From Caenorhabditis remanei (Eukaryota; Nematoda; Chromadorea; Rhabditida; Rhabditidae), in NCBI RefSeq assembly GCF_010183535.1, contig NC_071332.1, positions 19,344,001 to 19,408,000 on the forward strand: a DNA stretch of 64,000 nucleotides. Direction: 5' to 3'. Position numbers and translations under genes: made by a program. Shown here piece by piece: positions 43,002 through 54,700 of the stretch (position 1 is its first letter; each line of letters begins with the position of its first letter). Under the pieces are notes generated by a model, which saw nothing but the letters and a program-made list of their open reading frames with translations, did not search any database and was not told where the DNA came from.

Positions 43002-43630
43002 GGGGTGTGGACATCCGGATAAACAGGAATTCAGAAGAGTAGGAACGCGCCCTGAGAACAGGACAACGGCTTCACTATCTTTAAGAGTGCGCTGTGACTT
43101 TTCCAAAGAAATCGGAAAATGCTAAGAGCTATACGTAAAAGTGACTCAGAGACGTTTCGAAACTGAGACATTTCGGAACACATACATTTAAAAACTAAAA
43201 GTGAACAACTGCTCGTTTCCTGATAACTGATTTTGAATGTTCTCTAGATTCCGTACATGTTTATACGTAATTCCAGACTGACGTCCTGTTCAGCAACTGC
43301 AAAAAACCAAAAATGTATCCCCTTCCGGCAAACATTGTAAACGCGCTCCACCGAAACTTTCTTCTGAAATCCTTTTTCTTTAGTTCTGACAGCGTCATCA
43401 TCAAATTCTTCATCTTTCATCTTCCTAGAAACGAGACATGTCAAAAAACAGTGACAAAACTACGCGTCGTGATATGGAGTGCTGGCTGAGAGGCTCCCCC
43501 TCCTCATGCCTCTCTCTTCATGTTAACTTTTTCTGATAACCAAAGCAGCAGGAGCAGCAAAAGAGGTGAGCCAACCGACAAAATCTGTCAAGATAATCAA
43601 CTATTTTTCCCAGATTTCGAAACTTCAAAA
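42663..43630. other. Intergenic, duplicated 3' flank then unique sequence
   Basis: The duplicate of the 40032-40330 flank extends to about 42960 (ttaattgg repeats, ggtgaacatagttctaactc). The GA microsatellite follows, then unique sequence without a supportable exon. The last 50 bases before 43631 include a gtgagcc...tttttcccag stretch that could be a 5' leader intron. Confidence 0.4.
42965..43002 (+). repeat. (GA)n microsatellite
   Basis: About 34 bases of ga repeats interrupted once by aaag and followed by ggggg. Confidence 0.9.
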
Positions 43631-43943
43631 ATGGATCTCTCGGATTCTGGGTACAATTCCAATGAGCGGGTCCCATTACAACACGAACCACAACAAGATG
43701 AGCTCCAACGCCATGGTGGAATACTGGAGTATCGTGGTGTGTGGTATATCAGCTATGGCAGAAGGTCGTTGGCATCGGAGCAAATCGAAGAAACTGGTTT
43801 CATGGGATTTTGTGGAAGAATCTGGGAGGTGAGATAGATTTTTAGGTCCTTAATTTTAATTTTTAATTACTTTTAATTATGGTATGATTTTTTAGACAAT
43901 CCGAGGATGGTGCTGCGGAGGACAAGATGTTGACAATGAGTGA
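43631..43943 (+). CDS. Small soluble protein of 81 residues, two exons
   Basis: Exons 43631-43828 and 43896-43943, in phase 0. Starts MDLSDSGYNSNERVPLQHEP; the second half contains YRGVWYISYGRRSLASEQIE and FMGFCGRIWE, and exon 2 adds TIRGWCCGGQDVDNE. No signal peptide or membrane segment. A leader intron (about 43567-43613) with gtgagc donor and cccag acceptor may precede it. Family not recognised. A faint similarity at 48455-48640 (GRNSL... and an ending GENE) may be a dead relative. Confidence 0.5.
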
Positions 43944-44783
43944 GATGTCAAGGACTCCAGAATTTTCTTCAATTATATAATTAAATATCAAAATTGCAAC
44001 CCTTTTATTTATCATTATTGTCTCTCAATACATATTTTATATTCATGTCTGAATAGAACACGCGACGCACGACCGCGACGCTTCTGAGAGTAAGAACTGC
44101 AGAAGAAAAACGTTGTGTGAGGAGTGTAAATGAGGGTATCCCCAGAGATTGTTGCATAATCATGTTTCTTTTATTTATTTTTCAAAGAATTGAAAAAAGG
44201 AAAGGAGAAAACAATTAATCGAACATTTTAAGGGTTTGATTTTATGACAAATGATCTTGCAGAATGATGAATAGTAAGGTTATTTGTAAAACATCCATGA
44301 TTCCAAGGGACAGATTTAGAAATTGAGGAAAAAGTGACGGAAGACAGTGTATAAGGGATAAGAAAGAACACAGATTGCGGGAAATTGGTTTTTGAAATGA
44401 CAGAAGGCGCACGGCGTAGTTCCGTTCATCCCTGATACAGACCAGAGTTGCATGGAATTCCGACTTCCGACTTCCGACTTCCGGAATAGAAATTTTCACT
44501 TCCATGCAACTCTGATACAGACTACAGCTAACGTATCAAGAAAATGCTACGAAAATGGGAAAATGGCTACCAGGGCATTCCGAAACTGTGACGTTTTGCA
44601 CCTATGATGATTTGGAAACTGCAACATTTTCATAGCTCATGTATTGTCAAATGTAATTTCTTCAAGTTTATACTGCGTTTTAAGATGAAAAAAGTTATTG
44701 TGCAATTTTTGATACAAAACCTCGATTTTTTATCTAGAAATTACGGATTTTAGCCAAAGAATTAGGTCTTTGAACAACTACAG
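43944..44783. other. Intergenic, includes an orphan F-box upstream element
   Basis: 44060-44087 carries cgcgacgcacgaccgcgacg, the minus-strand form of the F-box upstream block, with no F-box exon beyond it. Otherwise AT-rich. A short ttccgacttccgacttccgg repeat lies at 44459-44483. Confidence 0.4.
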
Positions 44784-45219
44784 TACCGGACAAAAAGGTA
44801 TCAACTTTGGCTGTTTTTGGTGGGAAATGACCAACTTTGAGAGTATGCCATAGTAATTCTGATTGTCACACCATGAAAACTTTTAATGGGGTCATACAGA
44901 TCAAGGGTAGAACTTCATTTTTGAAGTTGACAACTTTTTTGTACGGACACTTCCCAGCAAGTTACATATTGACAACTTTCTCCATCAAATCGACCAGTGC
45001 AAATTAATGCGATTTTTGAGCTGTTGTCTTGAAATGACCATAACTCTCTAGGGAGTGTCCGTACAAAGAAGTTGTCAACTACAAAAATGAAGCTCTACGT
45101 TTAATCTATATGATTCATTAAAAATTTTCATGGTGTGACAATCAGAATTACTACGGCACACTCTCAAAGTTGGTCATTTTCCACTGAAAACAGCCAAAGT
45201 TGATACTTTTTGTCCGGTA
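44784..45219. mobile_element. Foldback with TA target duplication (Tc1/mariner-like)
   Basis: Ends TA-CCGGACAAAAAGGTATCAA and, inverted, at 45219. The arms match for about 190 bp each (accaactttgagagtatgcc; gttgacaacttttttgtacg). Relatives or halves lie at 48.2, 52.06-52.30 and 55.02-55.41 kb. No transposase inside. Confidence 0.7.
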
Positions 45220-45435
45220 TGTCGAAAATCACCATTTTCAAATTTCAAAACGTCGTGAACAAAATGAAAAAATAATTATTTCAAGACATAATCTTAAGAA
45301 AAACGGCCAAGAGGTATCTAGGAACCTATCAGATTGAAAACAATCGGCCACCGCTGACAATTTAGAAGTCCTGAGCATGTAGGGATTATTTCCAGGGTTT
45401 TTGAATATCTTCGTTTCAAATAAACATTGAATGAA

Positions 45436-45642
45436 TTAATAGTAAAGTGGGTTACCACCATATACAGCCCAGACGTCTGAAGAATCATCTGCTGCCCAGC
45501 GCCAAATCAAGTTTTTGAAAAGAATTCCGATGATCAAGATTGCGATTAGAGCGCACATGATGCTCTCTATGTATTCATGGACTCTCCGATTCTGACGACG
45601 GATGTTGTTTCTTTGCTGACGGATGGCTTGGTTACGGTTCAT
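45436..45642 (-). CDS. Small single-pass membrane protein, 68 residues
   Basis: ATG follows a ttttcagaaaca acceptor, suggesting trans-splicing with a five-base leader. The N-terminus is basic (MNRNQAIRQQRNNIRRQNRR), then one membrane helix at about 27-47 (SIMCALIAILIIGILFKNLI), then an acidic and aromatic tail ending GGNPLYY. By the positive-inside rule the basic side would be cytoplasmic. Family not recognised. Similar in design, though not in sequence, to the small proteins at 39.8 and 47.2 kb. Confidence 0.6.
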   Translation of the reverse strand: MNRNQAIRQQRNNIRRQNRRVHEYIESIMCALIAILIIGILFKNLIWRWAADDSSDVWAVYGGNPLYY

Positions 45643-46140
45643 TGTTTCTGAAAATGGGAAGGTTAGATACAGTATCTCTATTTCACACTAACCTCTCAGA
45701 GTATGGTGAAGAGGATGATGGAAAAAAGGTGTATAGAAAAAGTTCAAAATGATAATAAAAGTTGAAATCAGCAAAACAAAAGTGAGGATTAGAAAAAATA
45801 GTATAGAAAATCCGGAGAGCCCACGAAATAGTATAAGGGAAACGGGAGACGCAGAGCAGGGAGATTCTAGAAGCGGGAGAAGACTAATTAAGGGAAAAAT
45901 GAAGGTGAGTTTGGAAATGAAATGGGATAACATTAGGGGAAGAGAGACGGGAGGGGGGTTTTCTTTTTTGAAGTTTTATTGGAAATCCGGACAAACCGAT
46001 CTACAGACAGAGTGATGCGTTGTGTTTTTTTTTAATTAGGGCAGTGGAATTGAAATTTGATTGAATTGAAAGGACGTTTCGAAGCTGCTGCCCCTAATCA
46101 AAACTGATACGGTTTAGAACAAAACGGATTTCGAAAAAAC
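45643..46140. other. Promoter side of the small membrane gene; nothing else seen
   Basis: Purine-rich on the plus strand at 45.7-46.0 kb. The open frames here are low-complexity and lack splice or start context. Confidence 0.35.
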
Positions 46141-46480
46141 CAGACTTGTCACGGTCCGGGCCGGGCCGGGCCAAAATCAGGAAAAATCTCGGCCCGTGGC
46201 CCGGCCCGGCCCGCTCGGCCCGTTTTGAAACATTTTTTCAAAACATTTTGTGTTTTTGAACTTTTTTTGGAAATTTTTGGAAATTTTTTGAACTTTTTTG
46301 AAAAAAGTATAGTTTTCGAATAAATATTTAAAATTGAATCAAAATGTGAATCTTTTTTTCGAAAAATTTCAAAAAAAAATTTGTATTTTTGAAATCCGGG
46401 CCGACTGGGCCGGGCCGGGCCAAGAAAAAGTTCGGCCCGGCCCGGACCGGTCAAGAAAAATCTCGGCCCGATTTTTGACA
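46141..46480. repeat. GGCCCG-rich element
   Basis: Begins cagacttgtcacggtccggg and ends ctcggcccgatttttgacaa, with GC runs at both sides of an aaatttttggaaattttttg core. Very similar to 12000-12450. Terminal repeats imperfect and no target duplication could be read. Confidence 0.6.
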
Positions 46481-46687
46481 AAAACCTCATTTTTCAGATC
46501 ATGCATTTTTCTTTAAATCTGAATTTTACATTTCCCAAATGTCAACGTTCCGGAGTGTGCCAATCATCGTTGTCTGTACCACTGCTGCATGGAATTTCGA
46601 TTTCCAACTTCCGGATAAGAAATTTTCAGTTCCTGTCAAGTACCCTCATCATTGAAGACGATCAGTGCAAGCCAATCAAGCTCACTT

Positions 46688-46944
46688 GGGAAGGACATGG
46701 ACTCGGTCTGGAGTTATGGGTCGTGACGTATATATGACACGCGAAAAATGTTTTGAAATTTTTTTGCAATTTTCGCGCGTTGAAAAGGCAATAAATTGTC
46801 ATTTTTCCGAACTTCTGCCTTGTTTTTCTTCAATAGCAGGACTCGAGGGCAAAAACTGAATATATATTTGGAATCAGCGTTTTCTCAGCTTTCAAATAAT
46901 TTAGGTCGCGACCCATATCTCTAGACCGAGTCCATGACCTTCCC
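46688..46944. repeat. Foldback element
   Basis: Left end gggaaggacatggactcggt, right end its reverse complement, arms of about 60 bp or more. Related sequences lie at 36552-36835 and 57460-57600. No target duplication read. Confidence 0.55.
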
Positions 46945-47202
46945 TACTCAGACCTCGTATCCCAAAACTGTGTCTATCAATTTATATCATGTTTTCCGTC
47001 GAATCTTGTGAATAACAACCTTTATCAGAAAACGGGATATTGAAATCTCTAATTTTGAGAGAAAATTAAATGGTTTGCTTAAATTTGCTCAAATTATAGG
47101 TGTTAGACTCTCAAAAATTCCGAGAGTTTTCGCCTCAGAATTTCAGTTTTTCAACTTCAAAATTTGGAATTTTACTATTTTCCCGCTTTCACAACACTCT
47201 AA

Positions 47203-47478
47203 ATGAACCGTCTCTATTTTGGATTCGAGTCTCTCGAGCTACCGGTACAGTACCCCTCAAACTCCTAAACTTAATCTCCTGAGTAAATTCCAGGCCGCCG
47301 ATGATTTCGCTGGCATCGCCGCGTACAACAGAAAATTTGCAAGACGTCGGTAAGTCTTGGAATATTTTTTTCAATTTAAACTTTTTTCAGTTTTATCGTC
47401 CACACGATCATTGTCCTCTTCGGAATCTTTGTTATGATTGCAGCAGGTTTTACTGTCTTCGCTCCGTATAAGTTGTGA
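47203..47478 (+). CDS. Small single-pass membrane protein, 61 residues, three exons
   Basis: Exons 47203-47244, 47294-47349 and 47391-47478 join in phase. Starts MNRLYFGFESLELPAADDFA, then a basic turn (YNRKFARRR) and one membrane helix (FIVHTIIVLFGIFVMIAAGF), ending TVFAPYKL. The introns are 49 and 41 bp with gtacag/gtaagt donors and ttccag/tttcag acceptors. Family not recognised. The exact phase agreement over three exons supports it despite its size. Confidence 0.5.
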
Positions 47479-49450
47479 AATAGAACGGTTTTTTGGACAC
47501 TTGGCAACTAAGGACATCCTTCTTCATAAATTTATTGGACACTTTCTGTCATGAAATAGTGTTTTTTGGTTATTGTAGAAAATTATTTATGGTCATTGTA
47601 AAAATTTAGGTTACTGTAAAACAAAATTTATTTAGTCACTGTACCTATCATAGTTGCAGAGCGTCCGTGTTGCCTAGCTACTAGTTGTGGCATGTCTATA
47701 AACACTTGGCAACTAAGGACGTTTTGAAACCTGGAACATCTTCAATGTTTTCTTTACCACTTTCTGTGATAGCACCCTTTCAAACATTTAGAAACATCAT
47801 AGGTGCAAAACGTTCTAGTTATAAAACGACCTGTGTCTTTTTATCCCGAGAATAAAATTTTTTTTGAAAAAAAAATTCCCTTTTTTCCTTTTCACATCCC
47901 AAAACTCCCTGACAGCTGTTCCGTTTTATCAGTGAGCCAAGAGAAAGATTACACTATCAACATGTCTGCCGTCTCCACCAGTCATATACTATTTTGCTGA
48001 TTTACTCTCGTTGTCTGGTGTCTCTTTTTCTCTATTTTGAAGAAAAAAATTTTCGTCAGTTGTGCTAATACTCCTCATGACTGGGTGTGTTACCGGTCTA
48101 AAGTTAATTAACTAATTTAGCTAATGATTTTTCTGGAATTCTAATGTTATATTTATATATTTACTGGTAAAGAACTAAAGGTAACTCATTTTTTCATTTG
48201 AAATCGCACTATTTGAAGTCCGCTATCTTTAAAGTCGCATATCTCAAAAGTGGGCGGAGCTAACAAAAAGTGGTTAACTACAAAAATGAAGCTCTTGATG
48301 AGATCTACAGAATGATATAAAATTAAAGTAAAATGGATAAGATAGGACGGAGTTACGTGTTCTTAATTTTCCACTATTTTCGCTTTGTTGCTCAGTGTAG
48401 AAAAGTTTCGGTCACTGAAAAATTTTTTTTAGTTACTGCATCGTACCTGAAGATTATGGAGCCGGGAAGAAACAGTTTGAAGAGATTCTTGAAAAATGTG
48501 GCTGAAATTCAAGTCGAATCTATCCATGCTTGAATGGATGTCAGTGCGGGTAAGTTGATTAATTAATTCTTATAAATCATTATAAGTAATTATACCAATT
48601 TTCAGAGAAAATGAATGATGTGGGAGACGGAATTTGGCATGGAAAATGGGAGACAACAGATAGAAAGCAAGCAGATAGAAATTTTTATTAAATATTTTAC
48701 TAATTTTAAATGTTTATGTTTTGCAAACTATTAAATATATAAAATTTATGGAAAAGTTATATCAGGTCATTTTGAAACTGGGACACTTTGAAACAGAGAT
48801 GTTATACAACGGAACACGAAACGGAGCCAAAAATCAGAGATTTTTTAAAGCTGAGACGTTTTAAAACCATGTCCAAAACAATTGGGGACATTCCAAAACC
48901 GATTTTAAGGTGTTTCAGAATTGAGACGTTTTGAAACTCACCAGTTAGGCTAGAGATGGCGATAACTACGTGAATTTGACGAAAAAAGTCTTTAAAAATA
49001 TGTGAAATAATAAAATTTTCTAAGAAATAGTATAATATTTGGAAAGCTCGTAGAATTCTGAATAAGCTAGCATTTTTCAAATTTTGAAAATATTCATTTT
49101 AGACCGATTTTGAGAAAGCCCGCGTTCACAATTTTTGCATAATTTTTTTGGATTTTTTTGAATTTTCCAAATTTTCGGACACAGACTGCCAAAAAATGCA
49201 AAAAATTTGAGAAAAATCGATTGATTTCGAGAATTTTTCCGTCCGGCGAGAAGGTTCGGTGGTCAAGGTAGACATCGGTAGTAGACCGACCGGGGTTCGA
49301 GTCCGCTTGGTGGCAAAAACCTTTTTTGGATAATTTTTTCATTTTTTTTTGGTTTCGAAACAAAAATAATTTCACACTAAGACGTCAACCAGGTGTTACT
49401 AATCCCCCACACACACTCACTGATAAGAAATAACGTCATTTTTTTCTCTA
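47479..49450. other. Long intergenic with weak gene relics
   Basis: At 48455-48640 a possible dead small gene (GRNSLKRF..., splice-like gtaagt at 48550 and cag at 48606, stops in all joined frames). At 48250-48300 a half of the TA foldback family (actacaaaaatgaagctc). At 49243-49313 a tRNA-like stretch. The rest is AT-rich. Confidence 0.4.
49243..49313 (+). other. tRNA-like or SINE-like relic
   Basis: Contains an A-box-like tggtcaaggtaga and a good B-box-like ggttcgagtcc in the usual order and spacing of about 35 bases. The stems do not pair well enough for a functional tRNA, so this is a degenerate tRNA or a tRNA-derived repeat. Confidence 0.35.
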
Positions 49451-51979
49451 ATGACTAACATATTCGAAAACTGTTCATACCACTCTATCTACGAGCCGTT
49501 TCTTCTAAATTGCACTAATACCACTGAGCAATGTTATCTTATAAGGGTAATTATATATTTTTAATTAATTAATTTTTTTTATATACAATTTTGATTTCCA
49601 GTACGTGGACACAATTCAAGAATTAAATTTCTGGCTGAATACTGTAATTCCGATAATTTTATTATCGATCGCGTTAATTCTAAACATCTACTTTTTATTT
49701 ATACTGGTACCGGAGTATATTGAGATGAGTGATGTGTAAGTGTGCTCCAATGCTAACAAGATTTTATCAATAGAGCGCATTTGCAGAGTCCGCAAGCAAT
49801 ATGTGTTCGTGTTAAGTCGAGGGGTGTCTATGCTGACGGCCACTTCTGCAGAATTAGTTATCAGATGTGTTCCAGTACCATCGATTGATTACACCTTCTT
49901 TTTTCTTTTTTTTATAATTGATGATGTTGGGTTTTATACGTTGCTCAGTAAGTTACGCTCTAATGACAAAAAAACAAAAAGCAAGAACGCTCCAATGACA
50001 AATTATCACAGGATCCTACGTCGGCTCTGCTGTCCTACTGTACCTTGCAACTGTCCGACCGATAGTTTATAGTCTTAGAATATCTGTACGGGCGGTTTAC
50101 TTGTTTGCGGCAGGGAATATTGTTGCCTCGGTTTTGTTGTCGGTGAGTTAATTGATTTTTTAGGCAAAAGTTTGAAGTCCACAGACACCAGTGGCCTAGA
50201 AAATCAACATCTGCCATAAAGATGTTCTCGGAGCGCTTAAATGGCCGAAGTCGAAATTCTAGGCCATTAAGATTTTCTGCGTATCCAACCAACGCTACTG
50301 TAATTTTTTTATTTTTTGAATTTCAACTGCGATTTTCTATGGATTTTTTCTATTTTTTTTCCCAGAAAACAATCAAAATCACTTGCTAATCGATTAAAAT
50401 GAATTAAAATTCCAATTCTTTCCTCCAAAATTATACGGTAGCATTCGTTTCATCCGTGTTGAATCCTAGGCCAGCAACTTTTTTATACAGATTTCAATTA
50501 CATTGAAAGACATTTTGAGTTTGGAAGTTTGGGTCGTTTGGTGGCCGAACAAAAATTTTGTGATGGCCTAGAATTCCGACTTCGGCTATGTAATATTCTA
50601 AAAATACAATCTGAAATGCTGAACATAGCCAAAGTCAGAATTCTAGGCCACCGTACTAACCAGTGAACTTACTTTAAATTTTTGTATAAATATAAAAATA
50701 TATTTTAAAAAATGACCGATTCAAACATTCTGAGGGTTCCGAGAAGTTTGGAAATCGGAACGTTTTGACACCAGGACATTTTACCACCTGTGAGAGATGT
50801 AAATCGCAAAAACTCTTAACTTTTATATTTATTTTTCAAGTTTGGTTCTGAAATGGCATAGTTCTGAACTGTCGTGGTTTCAAAACGTCCCGCAGCAAAT
50901 TTGAGGGGTTTGACTAAAAAATGTGTTTCCATATTAATGCATTCAGGTCACCACTGCGATATTCCAAGCGGCTGTCCAAGCGGAGGGACCGTTTAGTTGT
51001 GATGTGGAGCATTGTCAACCGATTATTAATGTTATTGTTTGTGAGTTGGAAACTGGGACGTTTTGTAACCGAAGTTATAAACGTATCGGTTTCGAAGTGT
51101 CCCGTCTCACCACGTTGTGAACCACATTGCTTTCAAAGCCTCTCGGTTTCAAAACGTCTCTCATTCCAAACTACAATTCCAGACTCAATCATCGCCATTT
51201 CCTTCATCATCCCCATATTCACCCTGTCTTTTGTCCTCATCACCCTCCATTTCCACAAAAATCGAATGGGAGTTGTAAGTATTTTTCAATACCGTTTTAA
51301 GGCGGTTCTAAATTGTTTCAGATTGGCTCAGACACCTCTGCATTCACTTCAGCGCGGACACGTCTTGCCTGGACGTTATTCACGTTCACTCTGATAAGTT
51401 TATCGGAAGCGATACCCGATTTTTATATGGTTGGCATGAAAATTGGTAAATTCCATTAGAGCGCAATTAACATAGTATTAGACCTCCAATAGTTACAAAT
51501 TTCCAGATAGTCTCATGGGCACTTGCATGAATTTCTATCGAGCTGATCATTTAGTGATTCCGGTTATTATGAACTCCTTTCAGATTCTTGCGTGGTTAGT
51601 TATTAGCTCAGCACATTTCATACAACTTCGTTCCATCGAAATGCCCTTGTAAAATGTCGCTTTTTCTCCAAGTCTCTTCATTTCGCACACAATTTTGTTC
51701 GGTTTCGGTAGAGCGCGGTTGTAAGAAGCGTGTCGTGCTAATAGGCGAGATTTGTACCAAGACTACAAAAAGGTTTTCCAGGTCGATCGCCCTTATCGTG
51801 GACCCACTATGCGGGTTACTTTTTGATCTAAGGATGCGAAAAAGGTTGTTGGGACATGTAAGTTGTATCTGAATTCTCATTTAAAAAATGTATTTATTTT
51901 TCAGGTGTCATATGTGAAATTGATTATGACTAAGGCATTTTGTGGCACGAACGAAGAGAAGGCTGGAGGAGCTAGCTGA
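49451..51979 (+). CDS. Seven-transmembrane receptor of the nematode serpentine chemoreceptor type
   Basis: Ten exons in perfect phase: 49451-49546, 49602-49735, 49787-49947, 50012-50142, 50947-51040, 51183-51274, 51322-51445, 51507-51594, 51782-51857 and 51905-51979; 356 residues. The extracellular N-terminus has NCT/NTT glycosylation sites. Helices: NTVIPIILLSIALILNIYFL; SRGVSMLTATSAELVI; FFFLFFIIDDVGFYTLL with GSAVLLYLATVRPIVY; AVYLFAAGNIVASVLLS; YSIIAISFIIPIFTLSFVLI; TLFTFTLISLSEAIPDFYMV; NSFQILAWSIALIVDPLCGL, then a basic turn (RMRKRLL). Cysteines lie in the second extracellular loop (CDVEHC). Probably a chemosensory neuron GPCR. The subfamily (srx, srw, srbc and so on) was not determined. 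Intron 4 (804 bp) is swollen by a repeat. No lesion found. Confidence 0.8.
50188..50660. repeat. Inverted-repeat element in receptor intron 4
   Basis: agtggcctagaa at 50189 and ttctaggccacc at 50649 are inverted. Further copies of tggcctagaattccgacttc occur inside on both strands. Looks like a small DNA transposon relic; no target duplication read. Confidence 0.5.
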
Positions 51980-52794
51980 GTTATTTTTGCCGTTTTCGTA
52001 TATTTTGATCTCAAAGAAACTGACAAATATATATTGTAAAACCCTGCAAATTGTCCCATTTCAGTCCAAATTAGTGCGATTTTTGAGTTGTCTACTTAAA
52101 ATGATCATAACTGTCTAGGGAGTGTCCGTACAAAAAAGTTGTCAACTACAAAAATGAAGCTCTACCTTTGTTCTGTATGGTTTATACATATAATCTATTT
52201 TGTGGGACAATCAGTAATACCGTAACACCATCTCAAAGTTGGACAATTTCCACTGAAAACTGCCAAAGTTCGTATCTTTTTGTACGGGACTGTATGTCAA
52301 AGTTTGGTCAAATCCATGGTGGCCGAAGTTTTGCATAAATGTTCCCACTCTACCACCCATTGACTTACTCTGTATGGCTTATACATAATTGACTTTGTAG
52401 GACAATCAACACATTCTCAAAGTTAGTCATTTTCAACTGGAAAAGGCCAAATTGTATATCTTACTGCACGGTACTGTAGTACTCATCTACATTTTGGTAT
52501 ATGTTTCAGCTCGTAAAACTCAAATTGAAGTGGGCCACTGCTATTTTGAAGATCCTTCCCCAAAAAAATAAAAAATAATTTGCGTGACAAACTTTTCATT
52601 TAAAAAATCAAAAGATTTCACATTTATTCTGTGACCTTTAATTTCCCACGTGTCCCCCTGAAAACCTGACCTTCCCATCTCCCCCCCCCCCCCCCACCCC
52701 CAAAAATCGATAACTTCTCTAATCAGTTCTCCGAAATCTCAACCCTCTCTTATTCCCAAATTATCCGACACATCGAGTTCGTTGATTGGAGAGA
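51980..52794. other. Intergenic with half of a TA foldback
   Basis: 52060-52300 (gggagtgtccgtacaaaaaa to tatctttttgtacgggactg) matches one arm of the foldbacks at 44784 and 55022. A poly-C run lies at 52681-52696. The last 100 bases are shared, inverted, with 56067-56200 and form the promoter of the CAP-like pair. Confidence 0.55.
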
Positions 52795-53964
52795 ATGATA
52801 ATCAGAAACATCCACTGGATCATTATGATCACTTCACTTATATCGATTGGTAAGTTCCGAATTAGGAAATGCGCTCCACCGGAAACTTATTGTAAGTTCC
52901 GGTAGAGCGCGTTTGTAGGTGGTGTGCCTAGCTCATATTCACATTTTTAGTGGCAGAAGAAATCGATAGAAACAAAATACTCGATAAATTTAATGCTTGG
53001 AGAAGGGATGTTTCTAAAAAAGTGCACATAGCAAATATGTGGAAACTGGTAGGTTCCGCCTTCCGCCTTCCGCTTTCCGCCTTCCGCAACCTTGACATTT
53101 TCCGTGAATCGCAAGAAATGTCTTTTTTCAGTATATTTGAAATGTTCAGTTTCAAAACGTCCTGGTCTCGAAACGTCCTTTTTTTCTTGCAGGAGTGGGA
53201 CGAGCATCTTGTGGAAGAAGTGGAGAAAATGAATTACATTGATCAGTTCAAACATGGTGACTATTACCGTTGGGTATTGGCAAACGCACGTGAAACTATT
53301 CCAGAACAAGCTGAACAAGCTAAACAAGAGAATTTTGTGTTTAATAACGTCACTGGAGGAATAGAGGAATTTAAGAAAAGTAGCTTCAAGATATTCAAGT
53401 TACATTTGCAACAAACTTCATATTTTTTACAGGAGATCATTGGGAAAGTACAAAACGAACATGGTTGGAAGGCTTTGATCAAGCGTCATTTCTGGAAGTT
53501 TTCACACCGATGCAAACAAAACTGGGATGCACTGAATTTCAGCTATCTCGTAGCGGTAAAGATTTTCAAACTCATACCGTCCAGGTTTACTATTATTATG
53601 ACGTGCTGTGCTTTATTGGTCCGCAGTGAGTGAGCCCCTTGATACAACTAAAAGATACAATTATTTTTTCAGTGGGTGGGCCAACGTAACAACAACGGAA
53701 AAGATAATCGAGGGACCGCCTGGATCGGATTGTGGAACAGAGAATGGAGAAGGGCATGGGGAACGTGGATTGTGTGTTCCTGGACCGCCGCCGACAACTA
53801 CCGTACCACCACCAACGACACCTCCACCGTCTGTTGAAGTGGAAGAGGAGGAGGGAAAGAAAAAAGAAGAGGAGTACGATTTGATTCTGATTTTGACCAA
53901 CGGCGTCGGTGGGAAGGATCGTTTTAGTATTTTAATTGTCTTTTTATGGATAGTTTTTTGTTGA
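52795..53964 (+). CDS. CAP/SCP-like secreted protein with C-terminal anchor
   Basis: Exons 52795-52849, 52951-53048, 53193-53379, 53433-53625 and 53673-53964; 274 residues. Signal peptide MIIRNIHWIIMITSLISIVA. The body resembles the CAP superfamily: FNAWRRDVSKKVHIANMWKL followed by EWDEHLVEEVEKM, and the late motif FTPMQTKLGCTEF like the CRISP signature. The usual active-site-type histidine of CAP proteins is not evident. Then GPPGSDCGTENGEGHGERGL, a proline/threonine stretch (PGPPPTTTVPPPTTPPPS), a Glu/Lys block, and a hydrophobic end (FSILIVFLWIVFC) fitting a GPI signal or a tail anchor. Intron 2 carries a ccgccttccg repeat. Paired with the inverted copy at 54.7-56.1 kb. Function in nematodes unknown. 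Confidence 0.7.
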
Positions 53965-53999
53965 ATAAATGGAGTGGAAAAAATTGTAATCGCGAACCG

Positions 54000-54700
54000 G
54001 GCCGGAGCGTAACTCGCTTCAAACTGAGTTTTATGTGCTCAAAAATATACCAAAACGTAGACCTCAGCGAGGTCTGTGGCTGGGACCTACCACGGATCCT
54101 CGGGCACGCCTAGAATGGGTTTTTCGAAATTTCTTGCGGTTTTTGTCACTTTATTGCGACCAAAGCTGTGCGAATTTTTTTTCCGATAGTTTTCGAAAAA
54201 ACCTTTTGAAAAAATATTCGTGATTTCTGCGGAAATTTTTTTTTTTGGTCAAAAGTTAAGCCATCCGATCTGTACACTGCTCCACATAAATATACGTTCA
54301 CCCCATTATTTTTTGAAAAACCACTTTTTTCAAAATTTTCGAAAACTTGCTCCTATTACAAATTGGTACAGTTTCAAGTTGTTTTGTGTATCCATCAGTA
54401 ATTTTCCGAACAGAAAACCAGAGATAGCACAATTTTTGATTTATTGAAAAATTGACATTTTTCGTTCCACTACCGAGTCATTTGAAAACTAGTCTGTCTG
54501 AAACTGAGACATTTTAAAACCGTTAAACCTGAAAACCGAAACATTTTGAGACCGGAAAAACTCAACATTGAAGATCGTCGGTTCCCAACTGTCCTGGTTT
54601 TGAAATGTATCAACCCTGTTACTCAATTCTTCCACCATTTTCATTTGCCTCTTTTTTTAAATTTAATTTTCAAATATTTTCAATAAATTCCTTCATTCAT
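54000..54700. other. Spacer between the convergent CAP-like genes
   Basis: AT-rich sequence with no exon supported. The two genes end tail to tail across it. Confidence 0.4.

Noticed and set aside
42805..43106. Minus-strand frames reading SLSLSLS
   Set aside because: They translate the GA microsatellite.
49243..49313. Functional tRNA gene
   Set aside because: A- and B-box-like motifs are present, but the acceptor and T stems do not pair properly, so it is listed only as a tRNA-like relic.
53661..53900. Minus-strand frame rich in G, S and V
   Set aside because: Antisense shadow of the proline- and acid-rich region of the CAP-like protein.
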